Assembly: GCA_041664345.1 (NCBI GenBank)
Contig: JBAYKX010000012.1
Span: forward strand, 1 to 64,000
Source of the DNA: GWE2-40-63 sp041664345
Lineage (GTDB): Bacteria; Bacteroidota; Bacteroidia; Bacteroidales; SZUA-534
DNA length: 64,000 nucleotides
Direction: 5' to 3'
A program made the translations under genes and the position numbers. A model generated the notes under the pieces. The model was not told where the DNA came from. It was given only the letters and a program-made list of their open reading frames with translations, and searched no databases. Shown piece after piece: positions 8,422 to 16,715 of this stretch; the stretch's first letter is position 1, and the number at the start of each line of letters is the position of its first letter.

Positions 8422-9267
8422 GTGTTTTACAATTCAAAACAGTTTTCAGTGAAAGCATTGTTTTTAGTTACCGGTATTCTGTTTTTTACTGCAACAATTA
8501 GTATCGCACAATGCTCGGTAAACAATACGGTATTTAATTCGGGCGAGGAAGCATACTATCAGGTTTATTATCACTTAGGATTTATTTGGTTAAATGCTGC
8601 CGGTGTTTCTTTTAAAACAGAACCGCTTAGTTACGATGGGAAAAAAGGCTTTCATTTTACCAGTATTGGCAACACACACCCGAATTATAGCTGGATATAT
8701 GAAGTTCGCGATCGTTTTGAATCGAAAGCCGATTCAGCTACTTTAAACCCAATCTGGTTTTCGAAAAACACCAGTGAAGGTGGAATACAAGCATACAATA
8801 GGTATGTGTTTGACCAAAAATATAGTAAAATATATACTCAAATTAAAAATGGCGATGAACCAATGAAAGCAGACACCCTTTTAATGAAGGGATGCGTTTT
8901 TGATTTGCTAACTGCTATTTATGCCTGTCGCAATTTAAACTTCGAAAACAAGAGAATTAACGACACCATTCCAATCAATTTGGCGATTGAAGATAAAATA
9001 TATCCCTTGCATTTGCGTTATTTGGGGAAAGAGGAAATTTCAACCAATGATTCCAAAAGATACCGATGTCAGAAGTTTTCCATTTTGTTGGTCGAAGGGA
9101 CGATTTTTAATGGAGGTGAGGATATGTTTGTTTGGGTATCGGACGACAAGGCGCGGGTTCCAATCCGCATTGAGGCAAAAATATTGATAGGTTCCATTGA
9201 GGCAAATCTTGATAATCATAAAGGAAATAAATGGCCAATTACCGCCATCGTAAATCAAGAACAATGA
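8422..9267 (+). CDS. DUF3108 domain-containing exported protein
   Basis: A 281-residue protein with a signal peptide ending near CSVNN. The mature part has the DUF3108 pattern: FNSGEEAYYQVYYHLGFIWLNAAGVSF at the start, YSWIYEVRDRFES in the middle, and a closing strand with 'VWVSDDKARVPIRIEAKI..GSIEANL'. DUF3108 proteins are periplasmic beta-barrel-like lipid-binding folds of unknown role. The start is a GTG at 8422; a second GTG at 8449 is possible. Probably the second gene of an SDR-DUF3108 pair. A double-hairpin repeat begins 12 bases after its stop. Confidence 0.8.
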   Translation: MFYNSKQFSVKALFLVTGILFFTATISIAQCSVNNTVFNSGEEAYYQVYYHLGFIWLNAAGVSFKTEPLSYDGKKGFHFTSIGNTHPNYSWIYEVRDRFESKADSATLNPIWFSKNTSEGGIQAYNRYVFDQKYSKIYTQIKNGDEPMKADTLLMKGCVFDLLTAIYACRNLNFENKRINDTIPINLAIEDKIYPLHLRYLGKEEISTNDSKRYRCQKFSILLVEGTIFNGGEDMFVWVSDDKARVPIRIEAKILIGSIEANLDNHKGNKWPITAIVNQEQ

Positions 9268-9278
9268 AACTGGATTAT

Positions 9279-9323
9279 CAGGCTGTAAGCCTGAAAGAAC
9301 TCAGCCCGGTGCGCTGCACCGGG
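9279..9323. repeat. Double-hairpin intergenic repeat
   Basis: CAGGCTGTAAGCCTG (9279-9293) and CCCGGTGC/GCACCGGG (9305-9323, 3-base loop) form two adjacent GC-rich hairpins just after the DUF3108 stop. The GC-rich palindrome style resembles that at 42562-42584, but no T tract follows, so it is not an ordinary terminator. Probably a REP-like element; it could still stabilise the 3' end of the transcript. Confidence 0.55.
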
Positions 9324-9458
9324 TATAATAATGGCAAGCGATTGTCGGCGCAAGCAGTATATCTAAATTGGAATTATGAAGAATCCATGTGCCGAAAACG
9401 GGAATTTCAAATTTCGGTTCTTAAATGCGGTTGCCCTGACCGGGTTTTTTTAACACCG

Positions 9459-9487
9459 TTGAATATTGTAAAAAAGTAATAAATTTG
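9459..9487 (+). promoter_or_regulatory. Promoter of the coiled-coil protein gene
   Basis: TTG at 9459-9461, 18 bases, then TAAATTTG at 9480-9487, matching the Bacteroidota -33/-7 pattern. The GTG start lies 30 bases downstream. Confidence 0.5.
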
Positions 9488-9516
9488 TGCCCAAATAACG
9501 CCTAAATTTTAAAAAC

Positions 9517-10428
9517 GTGGATAACATTAAAGAATTCAATTCTGCTTCAGGAAAAAACACCGGACACATTATTATTATTGTTGTTTTATCAATACTAGTA
9601 TTGGGGCTTGGATACCTCTACTTTAATCAGAAAAAAACAACCGAAGTAAAAATAGTTGAGCTTACCCAAGTGAGCCACGAAAAAGAAACAGTTACGTTTC
9701 AATATCAAAATTTATTGGATGATTACAACAGCTTGGAAACATCAAATGACAGCATCGCAAAACAGCTCAGCAGCGAGAAAGAGCGGATAAAAAAATTAAT
9801 GGATCAGCTACGCACCACAAAAGCAGACAATAAAGAGCAAATAGAAAAATACAAAAAAGAGTTAAAAACGCTCCGCGACATTATGAAAGGGTTCATTCAT
9901 CAGATTGACTCCCTAAATACGGCAAACATAGAATTGACGGAAGAAAACACTCAAATTAAAAAACAAATTACCACAGCCAAAAAGGAAAATAAAAAGCTGA
10001 ATGAAAGATATGAGGAGGCCGCAAACAAAGTAGCTATTGCTTCGGTTATAAAAGCCATTAATGTGAGTATGTTGTCGTTAAACAGCAAAGGAAAAGAAAC
10101 AACAAGGGCAAAGAAAACAAAACGGTTTGCTATTGCTTTTGAATTGGATGAAAACGTGATTGCGGCAAAAGGAACAAAAAGCGTATATGTCCGGATTACA
10201 AACCCGAGTGAACATATTCTGATTCAGGATAACCAACCTGTTTTTTCGTATGAAGGGGAGGAAATTGCGTATTCGGCAGTACGTCAAATTGAATACGATG
10301 GAAATACTACTAAAGCAATTGTATATTTTGAGAACACCGAAGAAGGGAGCCTAATTGAAGGGACTTACCGGGTCGATATTTTTTGCGATGGGAGCATGAT
10401 TGGAACCGCAGCCAGTAGTTTAAAATAG
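9517..10428 (+). CDS. Membrane-anchored coiled-coil protein, unknown function
   Basis: A 303-residue protein beginning at a GTG. A single membrane helix (GHIIIIVVLSILVLGLGYLYF, about residues 17-38) is followed by about 120 residues of charged heptad repeats, a predicted coiled coil, and a C-terminal beta-rich domain (from about 170) with a 'KRFAIAFELDENVIAAKGTKSVYVRITNPS' type strand series. Topology suggests a short cytoplasmic tail and a periplasmic rod. I do not recognise a named family; similar proteins are conserved hypotheticals in Bacteroidota. It has its own promoter and no co-directional downstream gene. Confidence 0.75.
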   Translation: MDNIKEFNSASGKNTGHIIIIVVLSILVLGLGYLYFNQKKTTEVKIVELTQVSHEKETVTFQYQNLLDDYNSLETSNDSIAKQLSSEKERIKKLMDQLRTTKADNKEQIEKYKKELKTLRDIMKGFIHQIDSLNTANIELTEENTQIKKQITTAKKENKKLNERYEEAANKVAIASVIKAINVSMLSLNSKGKETTRAKKTKRFAIAFELDENVIAAKGTKSVYVRITNPSEHILIQDNQPVFSYEGEEIAYSAVRQIEYDGNTTKAIVYFENTEEGSLIEGTYRVDIFCDGSMIGTAASSLK

Positions 10429-10628
10429 GAAAAAGGATTTTAGTCGAGTAATTAGGGGGATTGCTCCCTCGTCCTCTCTCCCCTCTGGAAATGATCTTGT
10501 ATAGGGAGGGTTTCTTAAATTTTTTATCTGCCCGTAATTTAATGATATATAGTTACCGTACAAAATAGAACAACAATTCCTATATAAAAGAACAGAAAGA
10601 CTACATCCACGACAACATGGTAGCCTGT

Positions 10629-10832
10629 TTAAATCTCAGTTTTATCAATGCCAGCCTGTTTAAGGAGGGAAAAGAAAAGACCTTTAGACAGGTCTTTATT
10701 GCCGTGTACAGGAACTATTATAGTTTTGTCAGTTGCAGCATTGTAATATAAATGGTGACTGCCATTGGCACGTTTAAAATAATAGCCTTTTTGTTCGAGT
10801 ACTTTGATTAAGTTCTTAGCCGAAAAGTTCAT
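10629..10832 (-). CDS. hicA: HicA-family mRNA interferase toxin
   Basis: A 67-residue HicA-like toxin. The double-stranded-RNA-binding fold is shown by KNLIKVLEQKGYYFKRANGSHHLYY with the active His26 in GSHH, followed by IIVPVHGNKDLSKGLF. HicA toxins cleave mRNA in the cytosol when not bound by HicB. Its start overlaps the stop of the preceding hicB by four bases, the usual coupled arrangement, here with antitoxin first. Confidence 0.88.
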   Translation of the reverse strand: MNFSAKNLIKVLEQKGYYFKRANGSHHLYYNAATDKTIIVPVHGNKDLSKGLFFSLLKQAGIDKTEI

Positions 10833-11056
10833 GCCGTTTGCAAGTTTAAAGAGTATTCCAAAGTTTCGCTATCATCGGGAATATCTTCGCCTCGCTCATG
10901 AAGCTCCTCAATATAAAGTTCAATCGCTTCTTTTGCCATTTGAATGGCATGTTCTACCGTCTCGCCAAAAGTCATACAGCCGGGCAACGCTGGCACCGAA
11001 ACAGTATAAGAGCCTTCCGGTTCTTTGCGCATTAATATTTTATACGTTAGTTGCAT
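10829..11056 (-). CDS. hicB: HicB-family antitoxin
   Basis: A 75-residue HicB-like protein. The N-terminal degraded RNase H-like fold shows as YKILMRKEPEGSYTVSVPALPGCMTFGETVEHAIQMAKEAIELYIEEL, the classic HicB signature. There is no obvious C-terminal HTH or RHH domain, so it belongs to the short HicB group and may rely on the HicA complex or another factor for autoregulation. It should neutralise HicA encoded immediately downstream. Confidence 0.88.
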   Translation of the reverse strand: MQLTYKILMRKEPEGSYTVSVPALPGCMTFGETVEHAIQMAKEAIELYIEELHERGEDIPDDSETLEYSLNLQTA

Positions 11057-11124
11057 ATTGTTATTTTTAATGAGCTATTTGTAACGCATTTTGTAGTTTA
11101 ATTATTAGTTTTTGTAGGTAACGG

Positions 11125-11565
11125 TTATTGTTTATCTAAAAACCCAACCAAAATTGATACGCAACCACTTTTTATTAGTTCCCCGGTATTTGATTCCGGT
11201 ACGCTAACTTCAACCACCAATTGTTGTGTCGATTTGGTTCTAAAATCCCAGGTTTCAGTAAAATCGTGATCCTTGTTGGTAAATAGTTCCTGACCTTTTT
11301 CGTCAACCAAACGGAATACAATTTTTCCCAACTCTGGTGCAGCGCATACCACAATCCGGTAATCCTGATTGCTGTAAAAAGTTAACATTAACTCTGCTAT
11401 ATCACCTTCGTTGAGCACGGCGCTATTTAGCTGACCATTATAAATATACGGCTCAAGACGTGGTTTGCAGTCGTTTTTAGTAAATGTTTTACATTGAGCC
11501 GATGCAATAGAATTTATTCCTATCAAAAAGCCTAAAAGGAGAATAAATGTATGTACTGTTTTCAT
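11125..11565 (-). CDS. Secreted hypothetical protein
   Basis: A 146-residue protein with a signal peptide (MKTVHTFILLLGFLIGINSIASA) and four cysteines in the mature part. The body is beta-rich (ELMLTFYSNQDYRIVVCAAPELGKIVFRLVDEKGQELF), and the end KSGCVSILVGFLDKQ looks like a final strand. This is the shape of a small periplasmic beta-sandwich. No family recognised. It lies 36 bases downstream of the lipoprotein gene at 11602-12489 on the same strand and is probably co-transcribed with it. Confidence 0.65.
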   Translation of the reverse strand: MKTVHTFILLLGFLIGINSIASAQCKTFTKNDCKPRLEPYIYNGQLNSAVLNEGDIAELMLTFYSNQDYRIVVCAAPELGKIVFRLVDEKGQELFTNKDHDFTETWDFRTKSTQQLVVEVSVPESNTGELIKSGCVSILVGFLDKQ

Positions 11566-11601
11566 AGTTTCGGTTTTTGAATTCTTGATTAAAATCGGGA
11601 A

Positions 11602-12489
11602 TTACGATACAATTTTTGTTCGGATTTCACCGATAAGGTTTTTTATTTCATTCAGCTGTTCTTTGGTAATTTGTATATTGGTTTCGCTTTCAATCGATGT
11701 AATTTTGGTGTCCTGATCGGTTACAATTACTGATTTATCGCGGGTTATGGTTACGTTGCTATAAACCAACACTAATTTTTCAAAAAAGGGATAAATCTCG
11801 GCAAAAGCGCCGTTATCTTTATATTCTTCAATTAAGGAAATCAAGTTTTCAAGTGAATATTTTTGTTCGGCAATACTGCTAATTAACGCTTGATTGTTTT
11901 GATTGCTTTGAAGGTTAACGGCAAAATGCATTCCCTCTACCCATCCGCCAATAAGAATTAAGGCAGCGGTAAGTTCCCGATCGTTTTCTTTTAAATAACC
12001 ATCAGCTTCAGAATATGTTTCTGATATTATTTGAAAGATGGAATCGCGGTTTCCAATATTCTCTTCTATGCGGTTGATAGTCTCGGCTCCGGCATCTTCC
12101 GGAATTTGAAGTTGTGTGGTTAATTTACGGATAACCGCTAAATAGGCAATAGCCGATTGAAGTTGATCGTAAACACGGCAATAGCACAAATCGGCACCAT
12201 AAACGCCAAAGTTTAAAGCTAAATCGGACGACGAACTATAATTGCTCAAATTGGAAACAGGATTGAGTAGTTCTTGGTTAAAAGCACTTTTTGTAGCCAG
12301 AATGGTTTGAGTTATTTCAATGGGAGAAGGCAAATTAAAAAACACCTTTTTTACCGTTTTTTCATTATCCAATTCTTTTTCAGAATCAAAGGAAAGAACA
12401 TCCTTTTTTTGTGTTTCTTTTTTATTGTTACAGCTTGAAACAATGAATGCTGAAAAAACCAATAAAAAGAGAATTTTTAAGTGCTTCAT
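11602..12489 (-). CDS. Putative lipoprotein, all-helical
   Basis: A 295-residue lipoprotein. The lipobox is IVSSC with the acylated Cys at residue 20. The following Asn-Asn-Lys-Lys favours export toward the outer membrane, but sorting is uncertain. The mature part is predominantly helical (QLQSAIAYLAVIRKLTTQLQIPEDAG, ELTAALILIGGWVEGMHFAVNLQ). I recognise no family with confidence. Upstream partner of the secreted protein at 11125-11565. Confidence 0.7.
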   Translation of the reverse strand: MKHLKILFLLVFSAFIVSSCNNKKETQKKDVLSFDSEKELDNEKTVKKVFFNLPSPIEITQTILATKSAFNQELLNPVSNLSNYSSSSDLALNFGVYGADLCYCRVYDQLQSAIAYLAVIRKLTTQLQIPEDAGAETINRIEENIGNRDSIFQIISETYSEADGYLKENDRELTAALILIGGWVEGMHFAVNLQSNQNNQALISSIAEQKYSLENLISLIEEYKDNGAFAEIYPFFEKLVLVYSNVTITRDKSVIVTDQDTKITSIESETNIQITKEQLNEIKNLIGEIRTKIVS

Positions 12490-12653
12490 ATCATATAGGT
12501 TAATTAATTTATTTTAAAAAAAACCATCATTTGTTCAAAAGTAAGGAATTATGTTGTTTTATTATAATCATTTATCGAAAAAAAGAAACTTAGCTGAAAA
12601 CAGGATTAATTTATCTTGTTCAATTGCCTATTCCATCAAAACATAAAAACCTG

Positions 12654-12682
12654 ATAACCATTAAGCTGATGGTTTTTTTAAA
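12654..12682 (-). terminator. Probable terminator of the VTC/DUF4956 operon
   Basis: AACCAT (12656-12661) pairs with ATGGTT (12669-12674) around a 7-base loop. A and T tracts flank both sides, so it could act on either strand. It lies about 100 bases downstream of the last minus-strand gene of the operon ending at 12774. The 6-bp stem is short. Confidence 0.4.
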
Positions 12683-12773
12683 ACGCTTAGGGAGCAAGAA
12701 TTTATTCTGCGATAAATAAAATGAGTCGTGATTCAATAAAACCAACAAACAACTCCTTAAATTCCGGCTTGGG

Positions 12774-13453
12774 TTAAAAAGAAAAATTAAGATTCAACCC
12801 AAAAATGTATTCTTTTTTAGGTTTAATCAGAGAATAGGATTTTTCATTCAAACGATAGTAAGTCTCCACGGTACAGTATTTGGTTATTGGATATCCCAGC
12901 CCGGCAGTATATCGGACTTTTTGAATGCTGTTTTCAACCGGATTGTTTAAACTTTCGTACAGTTCAATTTCTGCAAAAGGGTATAAAGGAGTTTTGGCAA
13001 TGTTATATTTTACCGAAAACTTATGCCTCAAATGCTGGGGATAAAAGGTGCTGAATTTGTCCTGTGAGGGCGGCTGAAAAACGATTTGATAACGCACCCG
13101 ATAACCTAATGTAAATCGTCCGGGTTATAACGAAAGTTTAAATCGGTATAAATGCGGTGGTTTGATAGGGTTTGTTCTTCTATATCATACCCTAAAGTAT
13201 ATCGGTAGGCTGCTCCCACGCGAAACCAGGAATTAATTTTGTATTGCAACCCAACAACCGTGATATAGGAACTCAATTGACTGGCATTGTTATCAAAACG
13301 GATTTCCTGTTCACCAGATGCTGTTAAAGCATCAGTCAATTTCCAATCAATAGAAACCGCGTTCCAGCTTTGAAAATCCTTTATTTGAGCAGTTAAAACC
13401 GAGGATACAAGGCACCAAAAAAACAAGAATGTGAGGGTTAGTTTTTTATTCAT
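12774..13453 (-). pseudogene. DUF2490 beta-barrel protein, frameshifted
   Basis: Two frames together read as one DUF2490 outer-membrane-like protein. The first half (13453 down to 13106) has a signal peptide (MNKKLTLTFLFFWCLVSSVLTA), then FQSWNAVSIDWKLTDALTASGEQEIRFDN and RVGAAYRYTLGYDI. The second half (13097 down to 12774) has RYQIVFQPPS and ends in the strand EYIFGLNLNFSF. In the third frame the text between them continues as FTLGYRVRYQ, the usual DUF2490 wording, so one base appears to be missing near 13110-13125. The gene start overlaps the DUF4956 stop by 8 bases. It could be true decay or a sequence error. Confidence 0.75.
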
Positions 13454-14129
13454 TGGTAATGGTTCTGTAATCAATATCTTCTTCGGATCCCCAAGTTTGA
13501 TTGCTTTTCATAAAATAGACGAGAATTTTAGCGGTATCTCTTTGAAAATTCACATTGCTGATTGAAACCCGTGATATTTTCATTCCTAAGCGAGCTTCTA
13601 AATCGGCTATCAATTCAGCTTTCCTATCGGGAGTTACCAGTTCAATTTTTTCATAATTAACAACGGTATATGATTCGTTAGCAATGTTTTTAATCTTTTC
13701 AATAAAATAGGAAATTCCAAAAATAACAACATTTGCAAACACCAATTCGGCATAGCTGATTTTTTTATTCGACAATGCATTAATAACCGATAAACCAATA
13801 ACTACAAACAAATAGGTCATTTCTTTAATTGGAATGGAAATGGTACGATAGCGGATGATTCCGAAAACGGCGAATAACCCAAGGGCAAAACCCAATTGCA
13901 GTTTTACGCTTTCAAGCAGGTAACAAAGTAAAAAAATGACAATTCCAAATAAGAGAAAAGTAAATAAAAAATCGCGGCGATGTGTTTTTGGATAATAAAC
14001 GTACCGTACTATTATAAAAGTAAAAACAAAATTGAACAAAAAACGGAGGATTAATTCAATAAGCGAATTAACGTTGAGCAACGGAACACCAAAAATCTCC
14101 GATGCCTGACTAATTTGTAACAGGTTCAT
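13446..14129 (-). CDS. DUF4956 integral membrane protein
   Basis: A 227-residue inner-membrane protein. Four membrane helices fall between about residues 25 and 145 (LILRFLFNFVFTFIIVRYVYY, FLLFGIVIFLLCYLLESV, LGLFAVFGIIRYRT and the segment around YLFVVIGLSVINAL). The RYRTISIPIKEMTYLF loop is the DUF4956 signature. The C-terminal 80 residues form a soluble ferredoxin-like segment (ELIADLEARLGMKISRVSISNVNFQRDTA), as in MgtC-like proteins. Its 5' end overlaps the VTC-domain gene by 20 bases, indicating coupled translation. VTC plus DUF4956 is a recurring gene pair in bacteria; the joint function is not established. Confidence 0.88.
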   Translation of the reverse strand: MNLLQISQASEIFGVPLLNVNSLIELILRFLFNFVFTFIIVRYVYYPKTHRRDFLFTFLLFGIVIFLLCYLLESVKLQLGFALGLFAVFGIIRYRTISIPIKEMTYLFVVIGLSVINALSNKKISYAELVFANVVIFGISYFIEKIKNIANESYTVVNYEKIELVTPDRKAELIADLEARLGMKISRVSISNVNFQRDTAKILVYFMKSNQTWGSEEDIDYRTITNE

Positions 14130-14877
14130 AATTCAATTTATTTAAATAAGTTATAGTAGGTTTGAATGAGTTTTGTTTAAGTTTTGGGTTTAGTAAAGCC
14201 ACGCCAATGCAATATTTGCTGAACCCGCGCTGATAGATTCGGTTTGTTTTAAGAATCTTAAAGAAAGGGGAACTTCCGGTTTGCTTTTCCCGTTTCACTT
14301 CGGCAATGGCAACATGGTTAAGTGAGGTTTTTCCAAATTGGTTTTCCATGGTTAAGCCAAAATCAAGGGTAATGCGCTCATTGCTTTCAAAAGAAATTAA
14401 GGTTATCCGATTAAAAAAATTGGTTGACGAAACATGCAACGATCGTTCCTTTAATGGCACAACCGATTCAATAAACTGATAATGTGGTTCGCTAAGTTGA
14501 GACTCTTCGCACACCTCAATTCTACTTTTTAATGTTTTTTCTTTATTGGTTTTTCGCTTAATTTCCAAAAAGGTGGTTCCCGATTGAGTATAGGTTCGAT
14601 ACCGAATTTTATATCTACTGAGCCGCTGGTTATGATGTTCTAAGTATAAGCTCATTTCCGGCGAATCAAGGTATTCGGTTTTATACAAAAACGATCGTTG
14701 GTTTTCTATTTCCAGAATTTGATAAAATGCGCTGGCTTCTTTTAAAATGATGGGCAATAAATGAATAGGCAATACAAACTTGCTGTCCATTCGGTTCATT
14801 AGCTTAAGATGATTAAGCTGGTTGAGATTTACCGGACGAAATAGTGTTAACAGTTCCGAATAGGAATTGGCATTCAT
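14110..14877 (-). CDS. VTC-domain (polyphosphate polymerase-like) protein
   Basis: A 255-residue cytosolic-type VTC/CYTH-superfamily tunnel-fold protein. Basic residues that would line the tunnel are visible: RMDSKFVLP (about 29-37), LSRYKIRYRTY, FLEIKRKTNKEKTLKSR, and VAIAEVKREK near residue 190, plus KTNRIYQRGFSKYC near 215. In yeast VTC4 this fold makes polyphosphate from ATP. Whether the bacterial short form does so is unproven. It sits two bases after the lipoprotein gene and overlaps DUF4956, so membrane-coupled polyphosphate or nucleotide chemistry is a reasonable inference. Confidence 0.85.
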   Translation of the reverse strand: MNANSYSELLTLFRPVNLNQLNHLKLMNRMDSKFVLPIHLLPIILKEASAFYQILEIENQRSFLYKTEYLDSPEMSLYLEHHNQRLSRYKIRYRTYTQSGTTFLEIKRKTNKEKTLKSRIEVCEESQLSEPHYQFIESVVPLKERSLHVSSTNFFNRITLISFESNERITLDFGLTMENQFGKTSLNHVAIAEVKREKQTGSSPFFKILKTNRIYQRGFSKYCIGVALLNPKLKQNSFKPTITYLNKLNYEPVTN

Positions 14878-14879
14878 TA

Positions 14880-15281
14880 TTACTTAAAGATGTTGATGGT
14901 GGGAATAACTACAACCTGCCCTTTATCGGCAACGGAGACTTTAACAATCACCGGTACTCGCCCCGAAGGTGCCGTTAGGGTACTGTCTTTTGAATACACA
15001 AAAACGGTATAATCTCCTTCCTGCAGGTATTCAAACATAAATGCCCCATTGTAAGTAGTTTCTGTCTTATCGCTGTGTATGGAATCGGTTCCGTACACTA
15101 AATAAACATCTTCTTCTTCAGCCCAAAAAGTGTTAATTAATCGCGAAAAATCGGCATTATAATCTTTCACCCAAACGTTACCTATTATTTTTGCAGTACC
15201 ACCAGGACCTTCTTCTTTCTCGCAGGAAACAAAAACTAAAAGGAGGACTAAATTTAAAAGGGAAAAAAGGAGTTTTTTCAT
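14880..15281 (-). CDS. Transthyretin-like (carboxypeptidase-regulatory) lipoprotein
   Basis: A 133-residue lipoprotein. The start at 15281 (MKKLLFSLLNLVLLLVFVSC) gives a clean lipobox ending at Cys20; a longer frame exists upstream but adds nothing signal-like. The mature domain TAKIIGNVWVKDYNADF...TTYNGAFMFEYLQEGDYTVFVYSKDSTLTAPSGRVPVIVKVSV is a transthyretin/CarboxypepD_reg-like beta-sandwich. First gene of the operon with the VTC, DUF4956 and DUF2490 genes. Probably outer-membrane or periplasmic. Role unknown. Confidence 0.75.
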   Translation of the reverse strand: MKKLLFSLLNLVLLLVFVSCEKEEGPGGTAKIIGNVWVKDYNADFSRLINTFWAEEEDVYLVYGTDSIHSDKTETTYNGAFMFEYLQEGDYTVFVYSKDSTLTAPSGRVPVIVKVSVADKGQVVVIPTINIFK

Positions 15282-15458
15282 TTGTATTATAAGTTTAAAA
15301 ATGAATTGCAGATACATTTATCAAGAGATACAAATGTAAAGGAAGTGTTTTATTAACACATTACAAAATTGTAACAGTTATAGCACCGTAAATATTCTAT
15401 AGCTTTAAAAAACAGGTAATCATTTTTCAGTTAGTGTGCCGGATTTCAATTTGGTGTT

Positions 15459-15466
15459 TATCTTTG
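15459..15466 (+). promoter_or_regulatory. -7 box upstream of the cyclophilin gene
   Basis: TATCTTTG fits TAnnTTTG. It lies about 105 bases before the chosen ATG at 15571, leaving a long leader. No -33 match seen. Confidence 0.35.
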
Positions 15467-15570
15467 CAACAAGATAAGAAGAATAAAAACCAAGATTATT
15501 GAAGAGCAAGAAGAATGGCTCATTAATGAAATTAGAAAACAATTTTAAAGACATCGAAAAGGTTACTACG

Positions 15571-16413
15571 ATGAAAAAAACAGGAAACAAGGTATTAATT
15601 GCCACCCTTTTGCTCATTTCTTTTGCAGGAAAACCCATTGATGACAATGGAAATAATCACTATGTGTTGATTGAAACCGGTTATGGAACCATGAAAGTAA
15701 AGCTCTATAATGAGACGCCATTGCACCGCGACAATTTTGTAGCATTGGTTGAGAAAGGTTTTTACGATAGTTTGCTTTTTCATCGGGTTATTAGCAATTT
15801 TATGGTGCAAGGGGGAGATCCGGAATCAAAGAATGCGCCAGCCGGAAAGCAATTGGGAAACGGTGGTCCCGGATATGAAATTGATGCCGAGTTTATTCCA
15901 ACACTGATACATAAAAAGGGAGTTATAGCCGCTGCACGAGAAAGCGATCAGGTGAATCCACAAAAAAAATCATCGGGGAGCCAGTTTTATATTGTACAAG
16001 GCCAAGTTTTTAATTTAGAGCAACTGAAGCAAATGGAGGAAAAAGTCAACTTCCCAAAACGGAAGCAATTGGTTTTTGATTACATTTTAAAGCCGGAAAA
16101 CAAGGCGTTGAAACAAAAGTTGGATTCATTACAAAAAGCCAACGACTTTGCATCATTAAATGCTGCGTATAGCGAAGTTGCCCTAAAATTGGAACCCGAA
16201 TATCAAAAACTCGAACTTTTTCATTACACCGAGGAACAGAAAATAGCCTATTCAACCATTGGAGGAACCCCACACCTTGATCAAAACTACACCGTTTTTG
16301 GAGAGGTGATTGATGGATTGTCGGTTATTGACAGTATTGCCCTAGTTAAAACAGATTCAAATAACCGCCCGTTAAAAGATGTGATTATGAAAATGAGGGT
16401 GGTGGAAGAATAG
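15571..16413 (+). CDS. Exported cyclophilin-type peptidyl-prolyl isomerase
   Basis: A 280-residue cyclophilin. The start at 15571 places a signal-peptide-like segment (KVLIATLLLISFAGKP) at the N-terminus; upstream in-frame TTG and ATG codons would bury it. YGTMKVKLYNETPLHRDNFVALVEKGFYDSLLFHRVISNFMVQGGDP is the cyclophilin core with the catalytic Arg in FHRVI, and SSGSQFYIVQG and FGEVIDGLSVID complete it. Compared with minimal cyclophilins it holds an insertion of about 80 residues (LEQLKQMEEKVNFPKRKQ... to EEQKIAYSTIGGTPHLD), seen in Bacteroidota members. Acts on X-Pro bonds in exported proteins. Confidence 0.9.
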   Translation: MKKTGNKVLIATLLLISFAGKPIDDNGNNHYVLIETGYGTMKVKLYNETPLHRDNFVALVEKGFYDSLLFHRVISNFMVQGGDPESKNAPAGKQLGNGGPGYEIDAEFIPTLIHKKGVIAAARESDQVNPQKKSSGSQFYIVQGQVFNLEQLKQMEEKVNFPKRKQLVFDYILKPENKALKQKLDSLQKANDFASLNAAYSEVALKLEPEYQKLELFHYTEEQKIAYSTIGGTPHLDQNYTVFGEVIDGLSVIDSIALVKTDSNNRPLKDVIMKMRVVEE

Positions 16414-16476
16414 ATGGTTATTAGTTTGTGTCAAGAAGAAAACTCAAAAAATCAATACTCAAAAAACAATCATAAT

Positions 16477-16515
16477 GTCTTACAATTTTAAAATTTGAAT
16501 TTTAAATTGTAAGAC
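16477..16515. terminator. Long AT-rich hairpin between convergent genes
   Basis: GTCTTACAATTT (16477-16488) pairs with AAATTGTAAGAC (16504-16515), and inner AAAATT pairs with AATTTT around a TG loop, leaving one unpaired T. It sits between the cyclophilin gene and the oppositely oriented thiamine-binding gene. It has no T tract outside the stem. May be a bidirectional terminator or an isolated hairpin element. The rest of 16414-16715 shows nothing recognisable. Confidence 0.5.
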
Positions 16516-16715
16516 AGCTGCCTTAAGATGCGGGCTTTAGCCAAAACATATAAAATGAGGAAATTTATCCCCATTTAGGTATAACTTGCTATATTTAGCT
16601 AAATTTGGCAAGTGTAGTTGCCGAAATTGCATTTTTATTCCAACATTCCAAATGGTTTTAAGTACGATTAACCATTTTATAAGTGCCGAATATTCTATAT
16701 CGAACTCAGGTTAAA

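Noticed and set aside
9231..9479. 82-codon open frame after DUF3108
   Set aside because: It starts inside DUF3108, runs through the double-hairpin repeat, and shows no signal peptide, family motif or promoter.
7323..9506. Word ATAACGCCTAAAT shared upstream of the SDR and coiled-coil genes
   Set aside because: A 13-base match is expected by chance many times in 64 kb, and positions relative to promoters differ.
10429..10628. CTCCCTCGTCCTCTCTCCCC tract before hicA
   Set aside because: Looked like a degraded copy of the 46143-46260 element, but the arms could not be aligned.
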